A stretch of DNA of 64,000 bases, taken from positions 1-64,000 of the forward strand of contig CAVWIV010000005.1 in assembly GCA_963755155.1 (NCBI GenBank). Reading direction: 5' to 3'. Under the pieces are notes generated by a model, which did not search any database, was not told the DNA's origin, and was given only the letters and a program-made list of their open reading frames with translations. Made by a program: the position numbers and the translations under genes. This document shows positions 27,771-40,256 of this stretch, in pieces (within the stretch, counting starts at the first letter, position 1; each line of letters opens with the position of its first letter). This DNA is from PALSA-612 sp963755155 (GTDB taxonomy: Bacteria > Actinomycetota > Thermoleophilia > Gaiellales > Gaiellaceae).

Positions 27771-28794
27771 TGTCGGGACAGCGTCTGCGCCATCGATGAG
27801 AAAGACACTGTTTGCAGCGTTCCACTTCGTCGCGAGATAGCTGCCCGGCAGGGGATTCGTATGGAAGTAGTCGTCGTGGTTGCAGTCGAACAGCCGATCG
27901 CGAGAGGGGTTCGTGCAGACGTATTCCATCGGCGGAAAGTAGGGCGAGTCGGAGTAACACATGACGTCGTACTCGTCTGTGCAGTGAAATCCGCCGCTCG
28001 TGTTGGGCGCTGAGAGCTGAACTCCGCCGATGTTGTGCATGTGCTCGTGGGCAACGGTGGTGCCGTTCCAGCAACCAGCATCCGATCTGCCATACGAGGG
28101 ACCACCGTTGTTCAGGTTTCCCGGACCGGCCTGGTCGTCGTTCCAGAGGTTCCCGAACTCCGCAATAGACGTTGGCGTCGACGAACATCATGTACTTCCG
28201 GTCGGTGCGATCGAATCCCTGCTGTTGCGCCTCAGAATATCGTGTTGTCGAAGTTGTCATCGCCCGTGGGCGAAACCGTCACCGGCGTCACGACGATGTG
28301 CAGTTCGCGTCGTGGACAAAGCGGATTCGGCGACTACCTCCGGTCTCGGCGGCGCTGTCGTAGTAGATGAGGTCTGCGTCGCTAGCCCACTGGCGGAAGG
28401 ACGAGAGGTACGTCAGGAAGCGGTCTGGCCGATCGGACGCCCGTACGTACAAGACGTGCGTTCTCGGGCCGCTTACGCCGTCACCGACACACTCAATCTG
28501 CGGAGACGCGGCCGCTTGGCGTGGAGGAACGTCGACGCTGATGTCTGTGCCTGGCGGCGGGGGATCGGGCCCATGGGTACACGTCGTCGACCTCGGAAGC
28601 AGCCGAAGGCCACGGGGCGCACACGGATCATTCGCCACCTTTTCCAGAGCCGATTGGTCTGCAATCGGAGGCTCGCTGCGGTTACGGGCGTGGCCTGCCG
28701 CAACGCTAACCGCAAGCAGTACTGTCAGGCCAAGCGCAGCCAAGGCGGACATGACCCATAGGTCGCGGCGTCGCGACGGCAACTCAGGCTCCAT
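26815..28794 (-). CDS. Secreted metzincin-like zinc metalloprotease with seven-repeat propeller domain (several frameshifts)
   Basis: The N-terminus is MEPELPSRRRDLWVM and a single hydrophobic helix, a signal peptide or anchor. The catalytic domain has KYMMFVDANVYCGV, then VAHEHMHNIGGVQ, a zinc-binding HExxHxxG (bases 28035-28049), and after 20 residues YDVMCYSD, a typical metzincin Met-turn. Many cysteines suggest disulfides. From about 27770 to the stop follow seven repeats of roughly 45 residues ending in a WxxW-like pattern (FGAWTNLGG, WGAWTALDG), probably a seven-bladed propeller. Frame changes lie near 28310, 28240, 28150 and 27545. It starts 50 bases after the subtilase, which carries nearly the same propeller. 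Confidence 0.78.
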
Positions 28795-28844
28795 CGCTAC
28801 GCGACTCTGCCTGACTGGCGCTCCCTGCTTTCACGGCTGGCCCG

Positions 28845-29799
28845 TCACTCGGTGCCGAGCACACCGCCCAGGTTGGTCCACGCTCCGAAAGTGGCGCCGT
28901 TCCACAGGCGGTACCAGAGGTTGCCGGCTGGCGTTCAGCCCGAAGGCGTAGGCCTGGGTGCCGACGGCCACCGTCTCGGGTCCCGTCGCCAGGATCCCGT
29001 CGAGCGGATCCCAGGCAGTGAAGGCGCCGCCGGTCGAGCGCCGGTCCCACAGCGACCCCGCCGGGTTCGTTCCGAACGCCAGCAGCGTGCCGGCGGTCGC
29101 CGCCGCATCGGGCGTGCCTGCCAAGACACCGTCGAGCGCGGTCCAGGCACCCCAGGTGCCGCCCGACAACTTCCGGTAGAAGAGGATGCCGCCGGGGTTG
29201 GCGCCGAAGACGTACAGATCGGAGCCGAGCACGGCGGCTGTCGGTGAGCTGTTCAAGACGCCGTCCAACGAGAACCAGGCACCCCAGCTGTTGGGGGTCG
29301 CCGACCACACCCTGTTCCAGAAGAGCCCGCTGGAATTGACGCCGAACAGGTGCACGTTTCCGGAGTAGCTGACGAGCTCCAGTTGGCCCGCGAGGATGCC
29401 GTCCAGCGAGGTAAAGCCGGTCCAGCTGCCGCCGCTCACGAGCCGGTTGAAGAAGATGAGGCCGGTGCTGTTCCTGGCGGAGACGATCAGGTCGCCGTCA
29501 CCGTCGACGGCTGCGGCCGGGCTGCCCGCGATCACGCCACCGAGGTTCTGCTCTGTGCCCCAGGTGCCGCCGGTGCGCTTGAAGTAGCGCAGGTCGTTGC
29601 TCGTCGAGCGGAAGAACACGTAGAGGTCGGAGCCGACCAGGACGGCTTTCGGGCGCGAGGCCACGTTGGTAGTGGTGCTCAGCTTCGTCCAGGCGCCGAA
29701 CGTGCCGCTGGCGGTTTCGCGGTACCAGAGCTCGTTGTCTCCATTGCGGCCGAAGACTCCCACCTCGCTGCCGAGTGCTACTGCGCTGAGCTGGGGGGC
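28845..29799 (-). repeat. Long direct repeat, copy 2 (propeller-coding)
   Basis: Second copy of the repeat at 26815-27770, forming the C-terminal third of the subtilase gene. Both copies end with the same LGGVLGTE and stop codon. Differences are scattered single bases plus one extra base near 28930 that shifts the frame at the last blade. Confidence 0.9.
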
Positions 29800-30986
29800 G
29801 GCGATGCCGATGGTGTGCAGGACGAGGTTGGGCGAGCCCGTTCCGGGCGTGGTCACGACGCCGGACGTCGCGTCGGCGACCATCGCGTTACGGATCTGCA
29901 ACGGCGTCCACGTCGGGTTCGCCTGGAGGAGCAGCGCTGCCGCGCCGGCGGCGTGCGGCGACGCCATCGACGTGCCGCTGATCGTGTTCGTCGCGGTGTC
30001 GCGAGCCGATCCACGCCGACGTGATGCCCGAGCCCGGCGCGAACAGGTCGAGGCACGTGCCCCAGTTCGAGAACGACGAGCGTGCGTCGGTCGATCGTCG
30101 TCGAGCCGAGCGTGATCGCGTTCGGCGTCCGCGCGGGCGTGTAGTTACACGCGTTGTCGTTGGCTGTTGCCGGCCGCGACGCGCGTACGTCACGCCGTCG
30201 GCGATCGATGCTGTCACGGCTGCGTCGACTGCGTCGGAGGACCGCCAGGGCGCCACGCCGCCGCCGAGGCTCATGTTCGCGACGGCGAGCTCACCTGGGT
30301 CGTGGTCGCCCGTGACCCAGTCGACGCCGGCGATCACCTGCGTCCACGTGCCGGTGCCGCCGCAGTCGAGCACGCGGACGGCGACGAGCGAGACGCTCTT
30401 CGCGACGCCCCACGTCGTCCCGCCGACGGTGCCGGCGACGTGCGTGCCGTGGCCGTGGCAGTCCTCTGCGGGGCCGCCGTCGATCTGGTCGACGCCGCTC
30501 GTGATGCGACCGGCGAACTCGTTGTGCGTGAGACGCATGCCCGTGTCGAGGATGTACGCCCTCACGCCCGCGCCCGTCTGCGTGTACACGTACGAGTTGT
30601 TCAGCGGGAGGTTGCGCTGGTCGATGCGGTCGAGGCCCCACGTGGCGGGGGTCTGCGTGACTGCGATCGTCGCGATGCCGTCGGGCTCGACGAACGAACG
30701 TTGGAGCGTCCGGCGATCGACGAAGCCGTCGAGGCGGACATCGGCGCGGCGTAGCCCTTGAGCGCGTGCCGGTAGACGTACGTGGGCGTCACGCCCGCGG
30801 CTGCGGCGGCCGCGGCCGGATCGGCGACGGAGTTTTCGAGCACGACGATGTAGGTCTGGAGAGGGTCGCAGCGCTAGCCGGCATCGACGCGCCGACACCA
30901 GCCAGTACGGCGGCGCCGAGCACGGTCAGCGCCAGCATCGCTCGCCTCGTCGGCCTCACAGAACGTCCTTCGGCACGAGCCTTCAT
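28845..30986 (-). CDS. Secreted subtilisin-family serine protease with seven-repeat propeller domain (several frameshifts)
   Basis: The precursor has a signal peptide (TRRAMLALTVLGAAVLAG), an inhibitor I9-type propeptide (TYIVVLENSVAD, HALKGYAA), and an S8 catalytic domain with Asp in AYILDTGMRLTHNEF, His in CHGHGTHVAGTVGG and Ser in SGTSMASPHAAGAAALLL. An oxyanion-side NMSLGGGVA block is also present. The last third is seven propeller-like repeats shared with the neighbouring metalloprotease. Frame changes lie near 30865, 30740, 30160, 30000 and 28930. The catalytic triad is complete, so the enzyme is probably active in the organism. ATG at 30986 is the best start but its ribosome-binding site is poor. 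Confidence 0.85.
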
Positions 30987-31003
30987 CCTCTGTGCACCCC
31001 CAA

Positions 31004-31159
31004 TTAGGAAACCGTGAACGACCCGGCGCTTGTCGCCGTGCCCCAATTCGTCGTGGTCGAGAGCTTACCTCCGCTTCCAGGCGATGCAAAGCCCGTCGTG
31101 GTCGCCCCGTTTTCGCCGACGGAGGCGAGTGCCCAGGCGACGCCGAATCTCGATGTCAT
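31004..31159 (-). CDS. Short open frame coupled to pyrK (possible displaced pyrD start or small gene)
   Basis: An ATG at 31159 overlaps the pyrK stop in an ATGA, the junction style used throughout the pyr operon. It opens 51 codons, starting MTSRFGVAWALASV and then turning Gly/Thr/Ser-rich. No family is recognised. Because the downstream partner of pyrK should be pyrD, and pyrD lacks its first residues at 18768, the first codons here may be the original pyrD start cut off by the intervening block. Alternatively the frame is chance. Confidence 0.3.
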   Translation of the reverse strand: MTSRFGVAWALASVGENGATTTGFASPGSGGKLSTTTNWGTATSAGSFTVS

Positions 31160-31825
31160 CGCGCGGTGTCACCTGCCGCACTCGTCTTTCGACTGCGCAG
31201 CACCGGCCCCTCCACGCAGAGGCGCTTCAGCTCGCCGTCGACCTCGACCGCGCAGCCGTAGCACGCGCCGAAACCGCACGCCATCGGCGCCTCCCAGGCG
31301 AGCTGCGCGTCCGGCGCCAGCCGCTCGATCGCGCGGAGCATCGGCTCCGGGCCGCAGGCGAGGATGTCGTGGCCCGGCGGGATCGCCTCGGTCACGAGCA
31401 CGGGGTCGATCACGACCTCTGCGCCAGGGAGCAGAGCCGCAGCCTCGGCGTGATGCGTGCTCCGGAAGCCGAGCACGGCCGGCGGCTCACCGAGCGCCTC
31501 GGAAAGGTACGGGAGCGGCGCGATGCCGACGCCTCCGCCCACGAGGAGCGGCCGCGGGACGTCGACGTCGAAGCCGTTGCCCAGCGGTCCCAGCACATGG
31601 ATCGCCTCTCCCGGCCGGAGGGCGCAAAGGGCCTGCGTGCCACGGCCGAGGGCTTCGATGAGGAACGCGAGCTCCCCCGGCGGCGCAAGGCAGAGGCTCA
31701 TCGGGCGCGGCAGGAGCCGCCCAGGCGCCTCGAGCATGAAGAACTGCCCCGGTCGCCCCGGATCGATGTCTCCTCGCTCGACCCGCAGGAGCGTGTACGG
31801 CCCGATGCTCTCGCGGCCTGCGACG

Positions 31826-34773
<2,948 letters not shown>

Positions 34774-34787
<14 letters not shown>

Positions 34788-35787
34788 GGAGCTCCTCGAC
34801 CCACGAATCGATCAGCGGGCGGGCGTCGTGCGGCCCCGGCCCGGCCTCGGGGTGAAACTGGAGCGATCGTGCGCGCAGCTCGGGGTAGTCGAGGCCCTCC
34901 ACCGTGCCGTCGTAGAGCGAGACGTGCGTCGCCGCTCGCTCCTCGCTCTCGCGTACGGCGAAGCCGTGGTTCTGGCTCGTGACGAGGACGCGACCGGTAC
35001 GCCGGTCGAGCACCGGGTGGTTCGCGCCGCGGTGACCGAAGGGGAGCTTGTACGTCTCGTGACCCGTTGCCAGCGCGAGCAGCTGGTGGCCGAGGCAGAT
35101 GCCGAGCACGGGGAGGCGACCGAGAAGCTCGGACACAGTGGCGATCTCCTCGGTCAACGGTTCCGGGTCGCCGGGGCCGTTGGACAGGACGACGCCGTCG
35201 TAGGTAGCCAGCTCGTCCGCGTCCACGTCGTGGGGGTACACCGTCACGGCTGCGCCCGCGGCCGCCAGGCGCGCGAGGATCGAGCGCTTGCAGCCGTAGT
35301 CGACGACGGCGACGCGGACGTCCCCTTCCCTGTGCGGGACGTACGGCTCGGTCGTCGACACGCCTGCGGCGAGGGACTGTCCCTCCATTCGCGGCAGTGC
35401 GCGGATCTCGTCGAGGGTGACGCCGATCCCGGCTCGCATGGCGCCGTGCTCGCGCAGGTGCAGCACGAGCGCGCGCGTGTCCACGCCGGTCAGCGCGACG
35501 ACGCCGTGCTCTGCCAGCCAGTCCGTCCACGCCGGGCCGCGTGCCTCGCGCATGACGACGGCCGCGACCTGAGGCGACGCCGACTCCGATCGCTCCGGCG
35601 CGACGCCGTAGTTGCCGACCATCGGCGCGGTGAACGTGAGGATCTGGCCGGCGTAGCTCGGGTCGGTCACGAGCTCCTGGTAGCCGGTCATCGCCGTCGC
35701 GAAGACGGCTTCGCCGAGCGCGGTGCCGCCTGCGCCCACGGGGTCTCCGGGGAAGAGCTCCCCGTCCTCGAGCAGCAGTCCCGTCAT
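34774..35787 (-). CDS. carA: Carbamoyl-phosphate synthase small subunit
   Basis: CarA is the glutaminase that feeds ammonia to CarB. The N-terminal domain shows EAVFATAMTGYQELVTDPSY; the class I amidotransferase domain shows the nucleophile in GICLGHQLLALATG and the His/Glu pair in LQFHPEAGPGP. ATG at 35787 overlaps the pyrC stop in an ATGA. The 337-residue protein is intact, in contrast to its neighbours carB and pyrC. Confidence 0.96.
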
Positions 35788-37089
35788 CCTTCGTGAACGA
35801 TCCGGCCGGCGGCGACCGTCATCCGCACCGCGCCCTTGAGCTCCTGGCCGAGCAGCCACGAGTTCGCCGAGCGCGAGCGGAAGCCGTCCTCCGTCACGCG
35901 CCACGACGCGTCGGTGTCGAGCAGGACGAGGTTCGCCTCCGCTCCGGGCTCGATGCGCGGGGCGTCGAGCCCGTACGCTCGTGCCGGTCCCGCCGACATG
36001 CGCTCGAGCAGCGTCGCGAGCGGGAGGATGCCCGGCTCGACGAGGTGCGTGTAGAGCGCGGAGAAGGCCGTCTCGAGCCCCGTGACGCCGAACGGCGCCT
36101 CCTCGAAGGGCACGTCCTTCTCGTGCCGCGCGTGCGGCGCGTGGTCGGTGGCGACGGCGCAGATCGTCCCGTCCTTCAACGCGTCGATGAGCGCCTGCCG
36201 GTCGTCGGCCGAGCGCAGCGGCGGGTTCATCTTCACGTTCGGATCGAGCGAGCGCAGCGCCTCGTCTGTGAGCACGAGGTGGTGCGGCGTGACCTCGGCC
36301 GTCGCAGCCACGCCGTCTGCCTGCGCGCGGCGGACTGCCTCGACCGACTCTCGCGCCGAGACGTGGAGCACGTGGACGGGGCGGCCCTCGTAGGCCGCGA
36401 GCGCCACGTCGCGGCCGACCATGACGCTCTCGGCGACGGACGGATAGCCGGTGAACCCGAGCTCGGCCGATACCTCGCCCTCGTGCATCTGGCCCGAGCG
36501 CGACAGCGTCGGCTCCTCGCAGTGCACGGCGATCACTCGCCCGGCGACCGCGCTGTACTGGAGCGCGCGCCGCATCAGCGAGGACGACACGACGGGACGC
36601 CCGTCGTCGGTGAAGCCGGCGGCGCCCGAGTCGGCGAGCTCCCCCATCTCCGTCAGCTCGCCACCATCGGAGCCCTTGGAGATGGCGGCCAGGAAGCCGA
36701 CCGGAACCTCGGCCTCGGCCTGGGCACGCTCCACGAGCGCGCCGAGGACTGCGGCCGAGTCGACGACCGGCTCGGTGTTGGGCATGGCGAGGATGGCGCA
36801 GAAGCCGCCTGCCGCCGCGGCCTGCGTGCCGGACGCGATCGTCTCCTCGTCCTCACGTCCCGGGCGTGCGCAGGTGGACGTGCGGGTCGACGAACGCGGG
36901 CGCGAGCACGAGGCCGGCCGCGTCGACGACGCGATGGCCGTTCGCCTCGACGTCGGCTCCGAGCTGGGCGATGACGCCGCCGTCAACGCGCACGTCGAGC
37001 ACGGCGTCCACCCCGCGCGCGGGGTCGATGACGCGCGCGCCGCGAATGACGAGATCGTCCTTCGGCGCGGTCTTGACGTAGAGCATCAC
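35784..37089 (-). CDS. pyrC: Dihydroorotase, class I (one frameshift)
   Basis: Dihydroorotase cyclises carbamoyl-aspartate. The N-terminal frame ends with the metal-binding FVDPHVHLRTPG; the second frame continues with REDEETIASGTQAAAAGGF, AILAMPNTEPVVD, VIAVHCEE, VTPHHLVLTDE, KMNPPLRS and ATDHAPHARHEK, all class I signatures. The switch near 36855 needs one base. GTG at 37089 and ATG at 37086 are adjacent; either overlaps the pyrB stop, giving the coupled junctions seen elsewhere in the operon. Confidence 0.95.
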
Positions 37090-38078
37090 GCCACCTCCAT
37101 CTCGAGCGCGGCTTCGACGGCGACCGGCCCGTGCGTGAGCAGGTCGTAGAGCACGGCCATGCGGGTGACGAGCCCTGCGCGCACCTGGGTCTCGATGAGG
37201 GCGTCGGCGGCATCGGCGACGCGCGGGTCGATCTCGACGCCGCGGTTCATCGGGCCTGGATGCATGATCTTCTGGCCCGGCCGCACGCGCTCGGGCGTCA
37301 CACCCCAGCGGGCCGTGTACTCGCGCAGGCTCGGTACGTAGTTCGCGCCCTCGAGCATCCGCTCTTGCTGCATGCGGAGGACGTAGACGACGTCCGCCTC
37401 CTTGATCGCATCGATGTCGGTGGAGACGCTGCAGCCCATGGCCTCGATGCCGCGCGGCATGAGCGTCGGCGGCCCGACGAGCGTCACCGAGGCGCCGCAG
37501 AGCACGAGCGCCTGGATGTTCGACCGCGCCACCCGTGAGTGGAGCACGTCGCCGACGATCGCCACGTGCAGCCCCTCGATCCGCCCCAGCTCCTGCTGGA
37601 TCGTGTAGAGGTCGAGCAGCGCCTGCGTCGGATGCTGATGCTTGCCGTCGCCGGCGTTGACGACGTGGGCGCCCGTCACGCGCGCCACGAGCTGCGGCGC
37701 GCCGATGTGCGGGTGGCGGATGACGATGACGTCCGGGCCGTACGCGTCCAGGGTGAGCGCGGTGTCCTTCAGCGACTCGCCCTTGTCCACCGCCGAGCCG
37801 GAGGCCTTGATCGACATCGTGTCCGCAGAGAGCCGCTTCGCCGCGAGCTCGAAGCTCGACGAGGTGCGGGTCGAAGACTCGTAGAAGACGTTGACGACCG
37901 TGCGGCCGCGGAGCGTGGGCAGCTTCTTCACCTCGCGGTCGACCGCGTTCTCGAAGTTGCGCGCCGTCGCGAGCAGCCGCTCGACGTCGTCGCGCGTGAG
38001 GTCTGCGATCGAGATGAGGTGCCTGCGCTCGGCCTGCTTCGGCGGCAGGTCGTCGCGCACGACGGTGATGTCTGGCAT
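37086..38078 (-). CDS. pyrB: Aspartate carbamoyltransferase, catalytic subunit
   Basis: PyrB joins carbamoyl phosphate and aspartate. The 330-residue protein has FYESSTRTSSSFELAAKRL (carbamoyl-phosphate loop), KGESLKDT, IRHPHIGAPQL, GDGKHQHPTQALLDLYTI and MHPGPMNRGVEI. ATG at 38078 overlaps the pyrR stop (TGATG) and fits the family start MPDITVVRDD. Frame intact. No pyrI regulatory subunit is present. Confidence 0.96.
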   Translation of the reverse strand: MPDITVVRDDLPPKQAERRHLISIADLTRDDVERLLATARNFENAVDREVKKLPTLRGRTVVNVFYESSTRTSSSFELAAKRLSADTMSIKASGSAVDKGESLKDTALTLDAYGPDVIVIRHPHIGAPQLVARVTGAHVVNAGDGKHQHPTQALLDLYTIQQELGRIEGLHVAIVGDVLHSRVARSNIQALVLCGASVTLVGPPTLMPRGIEAMGCSVSTDIDAIKEADVVYVLRMQQERMLEGANYVPSLREYTARWGVTPERVRPGQKIMHPGPMNRGVEIDPRVADAADALIETQVRAGLVTRMAVLYDLLTHGPVAVEAALEMEVA

Positions 38079-38671
38079 CAGTGCGATTCCTCCTCGGGAG
38101 CCGGGACGAGCACGACCTGGTCGACCTCGTCCACCTCGACGAGCTGCACCTGCACGCGCTCGCCGCGTGAGGTGGGCAGGTTCTTGCCGACGTAGTCGGG
38201 ACGGATGGGCAGCTCGCGGTGTCCTCGGTCGCAGAGCACGGCGAGCCGGACGGCCGCGGGCCGCCCGTAGTCGAACAGCGCCTCTACTGCGGCTCGAATC
38301 GTGCGGCCGGTGTAGAGGACGTCGTCGACGAGGATGCACGTCTTCCCCTCGAGCGGGAAGTCGAGCCGGGTCGCGCGCACCACCGGCTGCGGGTGGAGCG
38401 GCGCCTCGCGGCCGCGCACGTGGACGTCGTCGCGGTAGAACGTGATGTCGAGGGTCCCGAGGGCTACCTCGGTGCCTGCGAACTGCTCGATCAGCGTTCG
38501 CAGCCGATGGGCGACGGCGACGCCACGCGTGTGTATGCCGACGAGCGCGACCTGCTCGAGGTCGGGGTTGCCCTCGATGATCTCGTGGGCGATGCGGTGA
38601 AGGGTTCGCTCGAGCGCCTCGGCATCGAGCAGGACCCGCTCTGACGCAGGGGCTTGCGCAGGGTTCGACAT
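38078..38671 (-). CDS. pyrR: Bifunctional pyr operon regulator / uracil phosphoribosyltransferase
   Basis: PyrR binds a hairpin in pyr mRNA when UMP is high and also has weak uracil phosphoribosyltransferase activity. The protein shows LVGIHTRGVAVAHRL, DITFYRDDV, the PRPP loop ILVDDVLYTGRTIRAA, and the C-terminal ELPIRPDYVGKNLPTS. ATG at 38671 is chosen because AAAGGAG lies five bases upstream; the frame is open a further seven codons. A PyrR-type binding hairpin directly abuts that ribosome-binding site, so the protein probably represses its own operon. Confidence 0.96.
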   Translation of the reverse strand: MSNPAQAPASERVLLDAEALERTLHRIAHEIIEGNPDLEQVALVGIHTRGVAVAHRLRTLIEQFAGTEVALGTLDITFYRDDVHVRGREAPLHPQPVVRATRLDFPLEGKTCILVDDVLYTGRTIRAAVEALFDYGRPAAVRLAVLCDRGHRELPIRPDYVGKNLPTSRGERVQVQLVEVDEVDQVVLVPAPEEESH

Positions 38672-38682
38672 TCGACTCCTTT

Positions 38683-38700
38683 CCGGCCTCACGGGACCGG
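38683..38700 (-). promoter_or_regulatory. PyrR-binding hairpin at the pyrR ribosome-binding site
   Basis: On the minus strand the leader reads CCGGUCCCGUGAGGCCGG. The core GGUCCCGUGAGGCC fits the Bacillus PyrR loop consensus ARUCCNGNGAGGYU except at its two outermost bases, which change together and still pair (A-U to G-C). The hairpin touches AAAGGAG of pyrR (38676-38682), so bound PyrR would hide the ribosome-binding site. PyrR-dependent translational repression of this kind is known in Mycobacterium smegmatis. Confidence 0.75.
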
Positions 38701-38750
38701 GTTAAAGGGGTACGTGCTGCGGTGCAGCCTAGCGCATCGCGCGGACGTCC

Positions 38751-39546
38751 TCAGCCGGCGTAGCCGGTCTTCACGAGAAACGCCCGCAGGGCCTCGAGGT
38801 AGCGACGCCCGGTCGGCCAGAAGCCGTTCGGCCCCTGGAGGTCGCCGCGCTTCAGGGCGCGCTCGAGCTCCAGCCAGCCCGCGTCCTCGCGGCCCAGGAG
38901 GTACTGGTCGGCCTGCCAGGCAGCGAGGACGCCGCGAACATCCTCGTCTCGCCTCTCCCGCTGATAGAGACGCCAGAGCTCCTTCGCGTCCTGTTCCACG
39001 AGAGCAGGAAAGGCACGCGTCACGTCGCGCAGCCTCCCCGCGTCGAACTCCCAGATCTGGACCGGGAACGGCGACGCAGCGAACGCGGTGAACACGTAGC
39101 CGAAGCGCGCGTCGCTCGAGAGCAGCTCGATGGCGCCCTGGCGGTCGAGGTTCACGGCGCGGTAGCCCGCGTCGAGCCAGTTCCGGAACGTCATGCCGTA
39201 CGCCTGGCGCCGCGGGCAGCCAGCGGAAGAACCGCGTCTGAAAGCAACAGTGCGCGCCGCCCGTGTACGTGTCGACCCTCACCTCGGGCTCGCCGTCGGC
39301 GTCGAGGTCGCGGACGGTAAGCCTCGGACGGCTGAAGAACGACGTCCCGAGCGGCCGGGATCGCCACGTCGTCGTGTTCCGCCTGATCGTGAGCCGGATC
39401 TTCGTGAACTCCCCGCTCTTCTTCACGAAGGTGAGGTCTGCTTTCACGCTCAGCCGCTCGGCGTGCACGGCCCCGCCGGCGATGCCTGCGGAGACCGCGC
39501 CGGTGGCCAGGAGCAGTGCTAGCGCTGTGCGACGGCGATGAGCCAT
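38751..39546 (-). CDS. Secreted hypothetical protein (one frameshift)
   Basis: A signal peptide (RRRTALALLLATGAVSAG) precedes a beta-rich region with VRDLDADGEPEVRVDTYTGGAHCC, a pattern seen in calcium-binding FG-GAP-like or similar extracellular repeats. After a frame change near 39200 the helical C-terminal half continues (DAGYRAVNLDRQGAIELLSS to VKTGYAG). No family is firmly recognised. It overlaps the methyltransferase by 28 bases and ends 79 bases before pyrR on the same strand. Confidence 0.65.
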
Positions 39547-40256
39547 TCGATCGCATATTCGATCGTCGGCGGCAATTGGTCTAGGGCAAGTTGCGTACCG
39601 CGTTCGACCTCGTCCGGCTCGAGCAGGTCGAACGTCGAGATGTGACGCTGCTCGATCCGCTCGACCGCCTGTTCCCTCGTGATGGCCGCGCGCTGTGAAT
39701 GCCGCAGGAAACGGACGCCGTCGAAGCCCGATTGCCCGAGCTCGTCGCTCAGCTGCTCAGCGTCCGGGAAGCGCCCGCGGTCGATTGCCTCGAGCGACGG
39801 GAAGTAGCGGTTCAGCCAGAACTCACCGAAGTGCTCGGGGTCGAACGTCACGACGACGAGCCGTCCCTCGTCGGCGAGGACGCGGCGCAGCTCGGCGAAC
39901 GCGGCCGGCCGGTCGACGAGGTGGCAGACGAGCCACATGACGGCGCGCTCGAACCAGCCGTCGCGGAACGGCAAGTCCTCCGCGCGGCCCGGCTTCAGCC
40001 CGACGGCGGCCGGAACGTTCCCTGCCGCCACGCGCAGCATCTCCGGCTCGGGATCGACGCCCCAGACCTTCGAGGCTTCCGACTCCGCAAGCGCCTGGCT
40101 CAGGCGGCCGGTGCCGCAGCCGCAGTCGAGCACGCGGCGGCCGCGGATGTCGCCTTCGCGGACGACGAGCTGGAAGACCTCGCGCCAGTTGTCGTCGACC
40201 GGGCGGACGCGGTCGTACTCCGGCGCCAGCCGTCCGAAATCAGGCGCCTCGGGCAA
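39519..40256 (-). CDS. Class I SAM-dependent methyltransferase
   Basis: The 245-residue protein has the SAM-binding motif VLDCGCGTGRLSQALA, the acidic partner VWGVDPEPEML, and RAEDLPFRDGWFERAVMWLV, as in UbiE/COQ5-like and methyltransf_11 enzymes. LRRVLADEGRLVVVTF is motif III. The C-terminal half is helical and probably binds the substrate, which cannot be named. It overlaps both neighbours on the same strand. Frame intact. Confidence 0.85.
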   Translation of the reverse strand: MPEAPDFGRLAPEYDRVRPVDDNWREVFQLVVREGDIRGRRVLDCGCGTGRLSQALAESEASKVWGVDPEPEMLRVAAGNVPAAVGLKPGRAEDLPFRDGWFERAVMWLVCHLVDRPAAFAELRRVLADEGRLVVVTFDPEHFGEFWLNRYFPSLEAIDRGRFPDAEQLSDELGQSGFDGVRFLRHSQRAAITREQAVERIEQRHISTFDLLEPDEVERGTQLALDQLPPTIEYAIEWLIAVAQR

